Positions 12,105-23,178 of a stretch of 64,000 bases of DNA are shown piece by piece. The notes beneath the pieces were generated by a model. The model was not told the origin of the DNA and did not search any database. It saw only the letters and a program-made list of their open reading frames with translations. Location: contig VZQC01005691.1 in NCBI GenBank assembly GCA_009823505.1, positions 4,161,485-4,225,484 on the forward strand, in the 5' to 3' direction. Numbering within the stretch: position 1 is the stretch's first letter; each line of letters starts with the position of its first letter. Made by a program: the position numbers and the translations under genes. This DNA comes from Rhizomys pruinosus. Its lineage: Eukaryota; Chordata; Mammalia; Rodentia; Spalacidae.

Positions 12105-13470
12105 TAATTTATTTTTAAAAGGTCAATTGAGTCTATTTTGTGTCTCTTCAGTGTAGGTCTATCATGGTGAGACTGGTCAAATTACCCAGAATCACTCCCT
12201 TAAAGACAACTGAGTCTCCCTCTCATCTGCTTTCAATTGCCAATACCTCCTCAGCTGTGGCTAGGGCTTCTTGCCTACCCCCCCCCCTGCTTCATAATGG
12301 GTTTTTGTCTGGCTTAGGCTTGTGCAGGTTTTGTGCATGTTTTCCCAAATGCTGTGGGTTCATACGTGTAATTGCCCTGTTGTGTCTGTAAAACAGGATT
12401 TCCTTCTATTCATCCACCACCTCTGGGTCTTACAGTCTTTCCACTCACTCTTCTGCAATGATGCCTACCCTCTAGAGGGTATGATCAGGGTGTCCCATTT
12501 AGGACCTACTTAGTCTCTTATTTAATGCACATTGACCAGTTATCCATCTCTTTGTTAATTGCCATCTGCTGCAACACATTCTCATGTGAGATATGAGAGA
12601 TGAATTGGTCTATGTGTATAACAACACATCACTAGAAGTCAGTTAAATCGCCGGGCATGGTGACACACACCTTTAATCCTAGCACTCCAGAGGCAGAGGC
12701 AGAGGCAGGTGGATCTTTGTGAGTTCAAGCCCAGCCTGGTCTACAGACTGAGTCCAGGACAGCTGGGGCTACAGGGAGACCCTATCTTGAAAAGACACCC
12801 AAAAAAGAAAAAGAAAAAAGAAAAAGTCAGTTAAATCTAAACCAATTTAATAGAATAATAGCAGTAGTATTTCCCCTACAGCCTGTGACAAGTCTAGCTA
12901 CAGATTTTTTATCCCAATAACAATGCTCGATATGGATTCCAGCTTATGATGTGGGCCTTAAATACAATCAGAAGTAACTGGTTACTACCATAACATTTGC
13001 GCCATTATTGTACCAGCGGGCATATCATGCCAGGCTAATTGTAGCTCACAGCATTCACAGTTGGGTAAGGCTGATGATCACTTTTCTTTTCTAGTAGCAT
13101 GCATAGCATCTTCCAGTACTCTGAAAGCTAGACAGAAGAGATGAAGCATTAAGGACAGTACCAATTTTATTTCTCCATGCTTGCTTTATAATTTCATATA
13201 TGTACTATCTCCAGCAACTGGGTCTTACTGTTAAGTTCTTGTGTATAACCAAGAGCTAATGATAACTGCCAACATTATTTTAGGGCCTATGGGAACTGCC
13301 CCCTTGGACAACAACTCCCAAAGAGGGACTCTATTACGAGCATTCATCTTTTTATTTACTAGTCTGTTAACAGACCCCTAGCATGCATTAGTTATTTCTC
13401 CTCATACTCTATCCTATATCCCTACCCTCTTATTCCCCTCCTTGTTTAACCATTATTGCTCCATTGTTCA
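12105..13470 (-). mobile_element. Antisense LINE 3' region, HAL1/Lx-type
   Basis: I recognise this as a common rodent interspersed repeat by phrases such as 'tgggtcttacagtctttcca', 'ttctgcaatgatgcctaccc' and 'cattgaccagttat'. A second, diverged copy lies at 21,950-22,490. The part just before the B1 at 11,973 (about 10,960-11,950, partly duplicated) appears to be its continuation. Placed before antisense ORF1, it would be the 3' UTR of an L1-derived element. The family name is from memory and uncertain. Confidence 0.5.
12650..12823 (+). mobile_element. B1 SINE with 14-bp target-site duplication
   Basis: A sense B1 from 'gccgggcatggtgacacaca' to 'gaccctatcttgaaaagaca' with an A-rich tail. The direct repeat aagtcagttaaatc flanks it at 12,636-12,649 and 12,824-12,837, so insertion by target-primed reverse transcription is clear. 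Confidence 0.95.
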
Positions 13471-13474
13471 GGTC

Positions 13475-13608
13475 AGAAAAGGACATCAGATCCCCTGGAA
13501 CTGGAGTTACAGATAGCTGTTAGCTGCCATTTGGGCGCTGGGAACTGAATCAGAGTCCTGTGCAAGAGCAGCCACTGCTCTTAACCACGGAGCCATCTCT
13601 CCAGGCCC
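13475..13608 (-). mobile_element. B2 SINE, antisense, 5' part
   Basis: It contains 'ctggaactggagttacagat', 'gtgcaagagcagccactgct' and ends in 'gagccatctctccaggccc', the antisense B2 head. The CA-rich 3' part is missing. Confidence 0.9.
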
Positions 13609-14736
13609 TATTTTGTGTTTCTGTAATTATACCTTCATTTACTTTTTTTGTCTCTTGCTTCTTGGGTGGGGTCATTAATTTCTTCAGTCCTTTGTGTTGC
13701 CTGAGTATTCTACGTAAAGCTGGTTTGGTAGACATGAATTCTTTCATCCTATTTGTATCATGGAAGATTTTTCTTCCCCCTTCAACTATAATAGGTGGTT
13801 TTGCTGGGTAAAGTATTCTAGGTTAAAATCTATGGATCTTGGATCTACGATCTTAAAACACTTTGTGCCAGGGTCTGGCTTTTACAGTTTGCATTGAAAA
13901 GTCATCTGTAATTCTGATGGGTTTTCCTTTGTATGTAATTTGTTGGTTTTCCTCTTGAAGTTTTAAGTGTTCTCTCTTTGTTCTTTATATTTATTGTTTT
14001 ATTATGATATGCCATAGGGACTTTCAGCTCTGGTCCTGTTTACGTGGTGTCCTGTGTGTTTCTTGTATTTATATGGGTATGTCTTTCCTCATTTTAGGGA
14101 TTTTTTTCTATAATTCTGTGGGATATTCGGTCAATGCCATTGATCTAAGAATCTTCTCCTTCCTCAGTGCCATGATGCATGACTTGGGCTTTTCATTCTG
14201 TCCCACATTTCGTGCATATTACATTCCCATGTTTTTTAAAATTCGTATTCTTTGCTTGACCGGTCCAATTCTTCAACTTTATTATTCAGTCTAGGTACTC
14301 TCTTTTTCATTTCATTCGTTCTGCTGGTGAAGCTTTCTCCTGCTGTTTCAAATTATCTTAAGATTTTTTTTTTCAATTCCATCTTCATTTCAGCCTGAAT
14401 TTTCTTCAATATTTCTATCTCTTTTGTGAATTCACTTTCAAATTCACTCATATATTTTTATTTCTTGATCTTCAGTCAGGAATTTATTCCCATCCTCTTT
14501 GGGTTCTTTGAGTTGCTTGCTTGTGTTTTCTTAAATTTGTTGCAGTCTTGGATCTTGTTTATGATTGTTCTTTTAAATTCTGTGTCTTGAGATTTCTCTA
14601 GGTAGTTCTCATTATAGGACTCTTCTACAGGACTAGTGGGGTTGGGTGGGGACATCCTGTTTTGGTTTTTCATATATTTTGTTGTGGTGGTTTGGGAATA
14701 TGGATTTCTTTTGTTGGTTGTGTGTCTGATATAAAA
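13609..14736 (-). pseudogene. LINE-1/HAL1 ORF1 remnant, antisense
   Basis: Minus-strand translation gives L1 ORF1-like pieces in the correct order. A C-terminal motif 'STKPALRRIL' lies near 13,735. An N-terminal region with 'LEKSQDTEFKRTIINKIQD' lies near 14,560-14,620. ORF1 encodes the trimeric RNA-binding chaperone of L1 particles. Several frames are needed to cover it and stops are frequent, so it is not functional. It is preceded on the minus strand by 5'UTR-like repeats (15,140-15,800) and followed by a 3' region (12,105-13,470) with no ORF2 between them, a layout like half-L1 (HAL1) elements. An L1 with an internal deletion would look the same. Confidence 0.65.
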
Positions 14737-14744
14737 CTCATGCC

Positions 14745-15096
14745 ATGGCCTAGCGGTTAAGAGCGCCGACCGCTCTTACAGATGACCCGGGTTCGATCCC
14801 CAGCACCCACATGGCGGCCGAAAGCCATCTGAAACTCCAGTTCCAGGAGAACTCCAGTCCCAGGGGAATCCGACACCCTCTTCTGACCTCCGCGGCATTG
14901 CACGACACGGGTGCACAGACTTGCATGCAGACAGTACACTGATACACACACGGAAATAAATAAATGCTGGGCGTGGTGGCGCACGCCTTTAATCCTAGCA
15001 CTTGGGAGGCAGAGGCACTCGGATCTCTGTGAGTTCGAGGCCAGCCTGGTCTATAGAGTGAGTTCCAGGACAGCCAGAGCTACAGGGAGACCCTGT

Positions 15097-15129
<33 letters not shown>
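14745..15129 (+). mobile_element. Composite B2-B1 SINE, copy A
   Basis: A B2 unit starting 'atggcctagcggttaagagc' (the first ~12 bp of the head are missing) runs to the tail 'ggaaataaataaat' and joins a complete B1 at 14,966 ('gctgggcgtggtggcgcac'). The B1 ends in 'gggagaccctgtc' and about 30 A residues. The direct repeat ctcatgcc flanks the whole unit (14,737-14,744 and 15,130-15,137); no repeat lies between the halves. CpGs are well kept, so it is young. The B2 part carries the 17-bp 'actccagttccaggaga' duplication seen in the other composites. Confidence 0.92.
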
Positions 15130-15131
<2 letters not shown>

Positions 15132-15137
15132 CATGCC

Positions 15138-15810
15138 TGTATTTTTGAATTAAAGTTTCATTCTGTTTATATTATTGATGATGAAGCTTGGTTGCTTTTT
15201 GTTCAGGTATAAATAGTTAGTTGGTCTGTACTTCAAGTTCTCTCTGTTGATATTTTTATTGGAGTGACCAGAATGATCCTGTTAGGCAGGTCATGAGTTT
15301 TCTAGGAGGGCAAAGGAGCCTAGGTCCAAGCCAGCATGATGGAATCAGCCGGGCTGCTTCTAACTAGGCATAGAAGGTGTGAGGCCTGAGGCTGAGGGGC
15401 AGTGTGATCTGTAATCTTACCCAGTTAGTCGGGTGTTCACTAGAAGCCTCAGCAGGAAGGGGATAAGGCTCAAGGAGGGCTTATTTGAATAGGATGGGTT
15501 CCCAGTTCCCAGTGCAGGGCGGGGTGGGGGTGGTGGTGGTTATATAATGACCCTGAGCAGATGGGGTCTGGCTAACTCACCCAACTAGTCAAGTGTTCTC
15601 CAGCAGCCTCAGTGGAAAGGGGGAAGGCCCAAAGAGCAGATGAGAACAGGATGGGCTGGTTCTACCTAGCTAGCAGAGCATGTGTGAGCTCTAGATCTGT
15701 AGGCCTGTGGATGATCCCGAAGCAGGGGATGGGCATAGCAGGATGTAGGTAACTCACTCCAGCTAGCCAAGTATTCTCAGCAGATTCTCTGACCCTTTTA
15801 TCTGGCTTCC
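15138..15810 (-). mobile_element. LINE 5'UTR with monomer-like tandem units, antisense
   Basis: Three related blocks align at 15,421, 15,581 and 15,759. They share 'cYRRcTAGtc..gtgttctcYagcagcctcag..gaaagggg' (generalised), spaced about 160-178 bp. Tandem monomers upstream of ORF1 are the promoter architecture of rodent L1 elements, and the position next to antisense ORF1 fits. Homology to a named monomer type cannot be judged here. Confidence 0.55.
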
Positions 15811-16235
15811 TGAGTTTTAATTTTGAGTTTTATTTCAGTTTGGCCTTTCTTCAGATATTTGGTTTTCCTGATGAATTCTAATTTATGTCTTGATTCGTTT
15901 TACTTATTTTATTCAAGTATTTGTGTTTTTGTGATCTCTCAGTATTTTAGTCATATCCTCTTTGAGTTCCTTGAACATATTTATAATTGCTATTTTAAAA
16001 TCATTATCTTGAGTGTAAATGTATCTCTTGACTAGGTCTGTCTGGGCTGAGACACAGGCTGTACAAGTCCAACTGTGCCTTGGAGTTTGGGGATGGCAGC
16101 CAAGGCAGGCAAGGCTCTGTGGGACTGACAAGGCCTGGTTGGTGTGAGAGTGGTGTTACCAGAGCTTAGCCTGGGAGCTAGAATGGCAGACAGGAAATGC
16201 TGGGCTTAGAAACTCATAAGACTGGCAGGTTCACA
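15811..16235 (-). mobile_element. Second LINE 5'UTR/ORF1 N-terminal fragment, antisense
   Basis: Minus-strand translation gives 'QDNDFKIAIINMFKELKEDM' (about 15,940-16,030), clearly like the ORF1 N-terminal coiled-coil start and similar to the 14.6-kb segment. The following 'gagtggtgttaccagagctt' region resembles 5'UTR. It is either a second element or a rearranged part of the one to its left. Confidence 0.6.
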
Positions 16236-16592
16236 GTGGTATACAGTTTTTAAATGCAGACTTAACATACAAGCCAGCAATTTGATTCCTATGTATGTAA
16301 CAAATTAAAATATATGTCTGCACAAAAACTGATATACGTATCTTTGTATATGTTAGATAGAATGCATAAGAAGGCATATGTATAGATGTAGAAGAAGAGG
16401 AGCCATTGCCCAGGCCAAGGTAGAGGAATGGAAAGATGTCATGAGCAGATGTGCATTATCCTTATAAGGTGATATAATGAGCTAAAATTGGAATATGGTG
16501 ATGTTTATAAAGTTCTGTACATATCTATTAAAATTCATTGTATTATATGTAAAATAGGTGCCTTTTAGGATATATCAAGGAAATGATCTTTT

Positions 16593-16624
<32 letters not shown>

Positions 16625-17903
16625 AGATGAGGAGGAAGAGGAGGAGAAGAAGGAGAAAGAGAAGGATGAAGAGGAGAAGAAACAGATAATGGAAAACACC
16701 TACATAGGAAGTGGTTAATATTTCAAAATTAAAACAGTGGATGCCTTTAAGTTACTTGAAATCAGTATCCCAAGTGTAACTGAATATACCCTAGAACTGC
16801 ATTTGAAATATTAAATATCTTTCCAAACCATTTTTATATACATAACCCCCCCCCCAAGTATAAGGAAGTTTTGCCAAGATATCCTCACTAAGGCAAATTC
16901 TAGAATAAGTAAATGGAGAAAGAAAGGGAACTTGAATAAAGGCCCTGGACAGCAAGTGTGGGTGGATATTGACTGTGAAAATAAGTGTCTCCATTGAAGG
17001 GTTAACGGGACAGGAGGGCCACTGTGTAGAGTATTCCAAGTGTTCTCCGTTGATACTATACTCCAGATTAGTTTTAATGTACTTGGTGAAATTAGAGATG
17101 GAAATAGAAGGGATGTTTGAAGTCACTTCACCAATATTCTCATAAAAAGCAGAACTCAGTTGATCCTGTCAAACATTTATGAAAACAGCCAGCTCATCTG
17201 TAAAGGAGGTGAAAGGTTGAGCAGGGGATGGAATGAAGGACCAGCCCAGCCTGTGGGGGAGAAGTAGTCTCAGGACATGGAGTGTGTTGTCTCCTCCCAC
17301 ATAGGGTGAGGTCTTCTTCTTCCCTGTGTTCACAGGTACACTGCATGAGAAGACTGTGTGTGTTACTTAAAGGTCTTCCATTTTACTAGGTCCCCTATGT
17401 GCCATAGAGAAAGCAAGCTGCTGAGCTAGAGCACAGTTCGGCAGCGGGTGGAAGGAGTCTAGAGGTAGCGCCAGTGCTGACCTTCAGCAGTGGGAGCCAT
17501 GGCAACCATGCTGCAAGCTAGGCTTGCCAGCCCCTGAGACAAGATTCCCCATCGTAACTACACTTTTCCAGGCACACTTCCATGGAAACTAAAAAGGGAG
17601 CTCAGACTTGCCTTGAAGTACAAACATTTCTGCAGTACACACATATTTGTCCATAGCCTTGAAGTACATAAAGGTTTGTCAACAGCCTCCAAGAAGCTAA
17701 TTTCCAAATGTGACCTCTGAAATAAAATGGTCTGTTTTCTTGATACTTGTTTTGTGTTATATTATAAAAAGATTTTTTATAATCCAGATAATAGATTCTT
17801 GGCAGTGAAACAATTGATATTGTAGCTTAGATAGAAAAAATTAGAGTCCTTTATTAAGTTGACTTAACTTGAATCCACCATTCAAATAAAAATCTTTGGC
17901 CAG
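16236..17903. other. Unique sequence with one purine-rich tract
   Basis: Apart from the GA/GGA tract at 16,593-16,685 nothing was recognised. No conserved frame is apparent. Confidence 0.45.
16593..16685 (+). repeat. Purine-rich GA/GAGGA tract
   Basis: Ninety bases of almost pure A and G (gaga, gacaga, gaggaagagg) make an imperfect microsatellite. Confidence 0.9.
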
Positions 17904-18062
17904 CCAGGCATGGTGACACACACCTTTAGTCCCAGCACTAGGAAAGCAGAGGCAGGTGGATCTCTGTGAGAATGAGCCCAGCCAGCTCTACATAGCAAGT
18001 TCCAGGATAGCTGGGGATATAAATAAGAAGACTGTCTCAAAAATACAAAAAAAAAAAAAAAC
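17904..18062 (+). mobile_element. B1 SINE, diverged
   Basis: 'ccaggcatggtgacacacac', 'cagaggcaggtggatctctg' and 'gactgtctcaaaaatac' plus poly(A) define a sense B1 with several substitutions. Confidence 0.9.
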
Positions 18063-18134
18063 CCACATCTTCGCCCAAGGTCGCGTTCCAATGACAACAC
18101 TTTATATTGTGTTTATTTAATTTTTTTTATTATT

Positions 18135-18372
18135 TTAGTTATTTTATTATGTTTGTATGTGTATGAATGTACTGTCTGCATGCAGGTCTGTGCACCCATG
18201 TCGTGCAATGCCGCGGAGGTCAGAAGAGGGTCTCAGATTCCCCTGGAACTGGAGTTCTCCTGGAATTGGAGTTACAGACGGTTCTTGGCCGCCATGTGGG
18301 TGCTGGGGATCGAACCCGGGTCCTCTGCAAGAGCTTCGGTGCTCTTAACCGCTAGGCTATCTCTCCACCCCC
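18135..18372 (-). mobile_element. B2 SINE, antisense, with internal 17-bp duplication
   Basis: It is full length in antisense: a TA-rich tail, 'gtactgtctgcatgcaggtc', 'ggaactggagttctcctgga' and a 'ctctgcaagagcttcggtgc' head. The 17-bp duplication places it in the same subfamily as the composites. Flanking 'atgacaacacttt' (18,095) and 'atgacacactttt' (18,375) may be the target-site duplication. Confidence 0.92.
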
Positions 18373-20084
18373 TGATGACACACTTTTAAATGCCTAAAGC
18401 GAAAGCTTCTTTGGTTACATATATTTGGGTGATCAACATCCATGAACAGCTCATGTGCCCACTGTAATCAGAAGATTCCCTAAGGTGTTGTTTTCCTAAA
18501 TGGTCACATCATCAGACTGCCTTCTAAATGATTATGTTTATATTTATAGATGTATGCTGCTGTCTTGATAATACCTGTGAGGAGAATTACAAACCAGAGA
18601 TTGCTCTAAATCAAAATTGCTACGACAGAAGCCAGTTATTTTATTTTCTCATGAAATCCATGAGATAACCAACCAATGAATTCCAGTGTTTCATAATATT
18701 AAATACCCAACAAGGTAAAAAATGTATAGAATCAGAGGTTATAGTATTTAATTAATACATGAACCAAGATACAAACTATGTGTGTGAATCTTCATGGGCA
18801 CCGTGGCTGTCCACCTTTGGTTTCCAGACAGACTCAAGGACAGGGATCACCAGCGGTATTCCCTGCAGTCTCCTATGACTTGGGAGCACTGAGGAATTTC
18901 TGGGGCACATTCAGATTTCTATAATGGGACCAAAGATTTAAGAGGATGGCTGAGAAATCCACATGCATGTATTCAAGACAGAGTGTTAATCTAAATGGCC
19001 CAAAGAGGATAAAAGCCTTAATTAACCTTGATTACTTATGAAGCAAAGGTGTGAGCCCTACATTTTGCAATGAGCTCTGTATTTAGTCAGTGCTCTACAA
19101 TTCAGTCATTATGGTGTAAAAAGAACCTGGCAGTGGGAACCTGGGATCTAAAATTAAGTTGCTTGGGAATTTAGTTTTGGTGGCAAGTTAAACTGTTCTA
19201 TTATAACTTCACAGTGGGGCTGTATGCTATCCCCTGGGAGTCACACATTGTGGTTCTCAACCATCTCCCCTTCTTAAAGCCTGGTATTTCTTCAGTTGTC
19301 AATGATTCTAGGAGTTGTAGATACTGCTTCTGAAGCATTGAAGATGCAGGTACAAAGGCAAGTCATGGAGCTCAGAGAGGGGAGTGATATCTGGCCTTCT
19401 GGCCATATGAGCACATGCAGACATACACATAGGACCACAGAATGAAATTTATGAACTAGTTGTTAAAGAACTCTGTCCTTTGAGTACTAGAGCAGGCTAG
19501 AGGACCAGAGGTAAGGGATGTACATTGTGGTTGTTCTAATTAAAGATTGGAAACTAGTGTTTTGGAAAGGATGTCATGAGTTAGTATACCTGCATTCAGC
19601 AGGCTAAACCAGGCCATACTGTAGTGGTACAGCAGAACGGTGCAATATCTCCCTGCAAACACTGCTACAAAAACTCCCGCAGAGCATCCACGTCCTTTTG
19701 CAGAGCTGCTTCATCTCTTCCAAAGGTTCTGGGTTGACCAGCTCTTTCCACTTCCCTGCCACTGACCTAAAATCAGGAGGGCGATTAATAGTTCCGTGTG
19801 ATGAAGTAGACATGTGTGAGGCACGGTGCCACTGTTCTCATGGAACAGCCACATGCTATTTCTTATTTCTTTTTTGCCCCTTGTGTTTTGAAATTTTTAT
19901 GAAGCTATCTGAAAATACAGTATTTAGTTTTATGAGGAGATTCATAAGTACATGCACTAAGATAGACAATGAGTGAGAAGAGAAAGATTTATGAATGGCA
20001 GCTCTTTTCTCACCATGGTTCTCATTTATAGCAATTCTAAATGCCCTTCAAATGGAGGATTGGCCTACTAACATTTCATTTATG
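18373..20084. other. Unique sequence; candidate conserved block 18,985-19,125
   Basis: No gene was recognised. The block around 'gataaaagccttaattaacc' and 'tgaagcaaaggtgtgagccc' is AT-rich, non-repetitive and has homeodomain-type TTAATTAA words, so it could be conserved noncoding DNA. The short minus frame at 19,604-19,813 is not a recognised protein. Confidence 0.35.
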
Positions 20085-20268
20085 TGTGGGTATATTGTCT
20101 GCATGTGTGTAAGTGCACCTATGTCCTATAATGACCTTGGAGATCAGAAGAGGGTGTTGGATCCCCTGGAACCGGAGTTACAGATGGTTGTTAGCTGCCA
20201 TGTGGGTTCTGGGAACTGAACCCAGGTCCCCTGCAATACTAGCCAGCTGAACCATCTCTGCAGGCCCT
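20085..20268 (-). mobile_element. B2 SINE, antisense
   Basis: 'ttgtctgcatgtgtgtaagt', 'cggagttacagatggttgtt' and 'gaaccatctctgcaggccc' are antisense B2 landmarks. There is no internal 17-bp duplication, so this is an older subfamily. Confidence 0.88.
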
Positions 20269-20289
20269 ATTTTCAGTAGTGTTTTAAGA

Positions 20290-20468
20290 ATGAAACCTGG
20301 GTTTGATTCCCGGCACCCACACGGGGGCTAACAACCTTCCATAACTCCAGTTCCAGGGGAATCTGACACCTTCTACTGACTCCGAAGGCATTTCACAACA
20401 TGAGTGCACTTACATGCATGCCGACAATACACTTACATACATAAAATAAAAATAAATAAAATATTAGA
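20290..20468 (+). mobile_element. B2 SINE, sense, head truncated
   Basis: It begins in the B box ('cctgggtttgattcccggca') and runs to 'cataaaataaaaataaataa'. Lying inverted 20 bp from the preceding copy, it forms an inverted SINE pair. Confidence 0.88.
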
Positions 20469-21862
20469 AAAAGAATGAAGACCTTGTGGTGTGCACTCTG
20501 CCCCCTGCAAGCCCATTAAGGTGAAGGCGATGGGTCTGCGCAGGACTCAGCCTTGCAGACAGCCACCTGCAATACAGGTTTGGCCACTCACTTCTAGGAC
20601 ATGTGATTCCATTCCACCTGAAGCAGGTGGTGTGCTTGGCCTCTGTGCTTTGCTTTGTGTGATCATTTCATTCACATAGAAGGATGGGAGGAGAGAGAGG
20701 ACCCCTCAGAGTTAGCTGCAATCACCAACAAACTATTCAGCCACCGAGTGTCCACCCTTGGTGCTTTGATATGGGGGTGTGGGAGAGGGTTGACGAGTAC
20801 AGCTGACAGGAAGCATCACATGCAGTGAGGGAGAAAAGCAGGCTTCCAACACCAGACCGGATCAATCAATGCGCCCACAAAGTGGTAGAAAAACTGGGAG
20901 AACACAGAATGCTGTCCTCTGCAAACCGAGAGCCAGGGTGTCCACCAGGTCTTATCAAGCGGCAGAGCCCTGCGGACTCCTAGTCCACACCACATTAGCC
21001 ACTGAGCTGCTGGCCTGAGGCAGCTCTTTACAACACATACACATGGTCCACATAGTTCCAATTAAGCCCTCCAGAGAGTGAGGGCCTGCACCCAGGAGCC
21101 TATGGGATTTCAAGGACAAAAGCAGAGGCCAAGAAAGCCAATCATGTCAGAGGTTCAAAGCAGTTCACTCCCCACAGGGCCGCTGCTGGCTGTCAGTGAG
21201 GCCTGGCTGAGCCTTCGCATAATACTTAGCAGGCACTCTTTGTTTTGATAGGTATGAAATTACATCAAGGTCATTTTTAATAACTGTCAATAGCTTGAGA
21301 CCAGCCAGCAGCTTTATTGACACCCACGCTGAAGAGGTTTGAGAGCCATTGAGAGCGCATCGCCTGCCTGGGAACAGTGGTCCACTGGGAGGCAGATTAT
21401 TATTGATATTAGTAAATTAGTATTGATAGAAATTTGATGGGGATAGAGCATCTGGGTCACTGTGCAAGATTCTCATGTCAACAGCCCCCAGAGCAGCAAG
21501 GCTCATGAGGCCTGTAGAATGGAAGCTGCTGTCGGGCACCTGTTCCTTTAACCTTTTTCTTGGATTTTCAAAGAAGAGGCTTTGGAAGCATGCCTTTGTA
21601 GTTAGTAAATGAGCATGACTGACTTTCACTCTCTGAAACCCTGATGCAATGCCAAGTGTCCACTCGTCCACATTACCTTCCTCTCTTGGAAGAAATATGC
21701 CTCTTCTACACTTCACGTTATCATGGATCACTGATAATTGTTTCACAATTTCACATATATATATGTATTGTATTTTGATCGTATTCACCTCTTAGTACCC
21801 TCTCTTATTCCTCTCTGCCATTTCCTCTGGATTATTTCTTCCCAATAGTTATCTTCCTTCTC

Positions 21863-21866
<4 letters not shown>
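20469..21866. other. Unique sequence; candidate conserved block 21,195-21,410
   Basis: No gene was recognised. The 21,195-21,410 block ('cttagcaggcactctttgtt', 'gacacccacgctgaagaggt') is non-repetitive and could be conserved noncoding DNA, which only alignment can test. Confidence 0.35.
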
Positions 21867-21907
<41 letters not shown>

Positions 21908-21959
21908 AAGAGAGAGAGAGACAGAGACTGAGACCGAGACAGACACACACACACACACA
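21867..21959 (+). repeat. Compound microsatellite (TG)n-(AG)n-(AC)n
   Basis: A perfect TG run at 21,867-21,906 is followed by AG at 21,909-21,920, a GAGAC-like spacer and AC at 21,942-21,959. The run ends where an antisense LINE fragment begins. Confidence 0.95.
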
Positions 21960-22490
21960 GATTTACTTGCATTTAATTAGAGTTGCTTGTATGAGCATGG
22001 GGGGATTTACTTAAGCAAGTGAAACTTACCATAGGATACCCTCTGAAGAATGTGACCCTCCCATCTCCCAGCAAGTAGTAATGTTCTATAGATCCTCCTG
22101 GATTACTAACCTGGAAGGGTGAGCCCCACCCCAACCTCCTAAGAAAGAACATTAATAGGTTCAGTGGTGTGCAGTAGCCACAGCTGCTAGGAGTTCGTGA
22201 GTGCAGCAGACATGTCACCTCCAGAAGACGGCATTTCACAGGACTCTTCCCCATCCTCCAGCTGTTCCTTCTGCCCTCCTCCTCTCCTCCTCTCTTCCTC
22301 TCCTCCTTCCTGATGCCCATGGGGCCTGGGAGACTTTGATGTAGATGTCCTATTTAGGGCTGAGCACTCAACAGCCACCCATTCTCAGTGCCTTGACCAC
22401 TTATAGGTCATTGCCACCCACTGCAAAAACAACTTCTCTGATTAGAACCTCCAGCAGTCTGATATTCACAGAAGCTCAAGGTCACTTTGG
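21960..22490 (-). mobile_element. Antisense HAL1/Lx-type LINE 3' fragment
   Basis: It shares the ordered motifs 'gtcctatttagggctgagca', 'ttgaccacttataggtcatt' and 'ccactgcaaaaacaacttct' with the 12.1-13.4 kb element. A CCT/TCC-rich patch lies at 22,255-22,310. I recognise this as a frequent rodent repeat; the exact family is uncertain. Confidence 0.55.
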
Positions 22491-23163
22491 CAGTTGCTGC
22501 TCAGTGACTTGTGGTTCCATGAGTAGCCCTTTGCCTATGATCTTGTGAGTAACCCCGGTCAACTCCCTGGTTCCATGGGCTCGATTTGGGTGGAATTGTT
22601 TCTTCCATATTTGATTGAAATTGTAGTTTAACACAATCATTTCACTTTCTTTGAATCCCTGAAATCTCTCACAGACCAAGAGAACACCCTAATCTCTTAG
22701 ACACATGAGGCTTCAAATATGATACCAACCCAAATGTCAGTGGGAAGCAGGGGACTAGGCTTTGTGAGGGGGGCTGCAATGCTGGCTGGGATAGGAGAAC
22801 TCAGGACATCAGCAGCCCTGGGGGAAACTGACTTAGTAGAAGGACAAATCCCCAGGCCAGAAAAGAAATGCAGTGTAGAGGGCAGGTGTGACAGGTCACA
22901 GTTATGTGACATATCCAGAATGTGAAGACTTGTATAGAGAGATGAGGTGAGGTGGGGTGGTGCCAGTGCCCAGGAGAACAGGAACCATGCAGAGGTGCAG
23001 GTTGGCATCAGGCTGGCATTCTGTGGAAACACTAGGTCAAAGGACTTAACTCTAAAGGTAACTTCTATAGTATATGAAATTGTCCCAGTAAGCAAACGAG
23101 CATGAACCTGGTAGCAAGAGAATTCAACACGAGAGTGAGAGTGAAGAGCCTTATTCATTTTTT
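22491..23163. other. Unique sequence
   Basis: Neither strand offers a convincing gene. The 153-residue minus frame at 22,697-23,158 has no recognisable domain and no codon or motif support. Confidence 0.4.
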
Positions 23164-23178
23164 GAAAAAGAATATTTA

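Noticed and set aside
14757..14820. tRNA gene-like sequence ('gcggttaagagcgccgaccg', 'gggttcgatccc')
   Set aside because: The A and B boxes belong to the tRNA-derived head of B2; the rest of the element and its many copies show it is a SINE, not a tRNA gene.
19604..19813. Minus-strand 69-codon frame with protein-like texture
   Set aside because: A stop lies 10 codons upstream of the Met, no domain is recognised and there is no splice or homology support visible.
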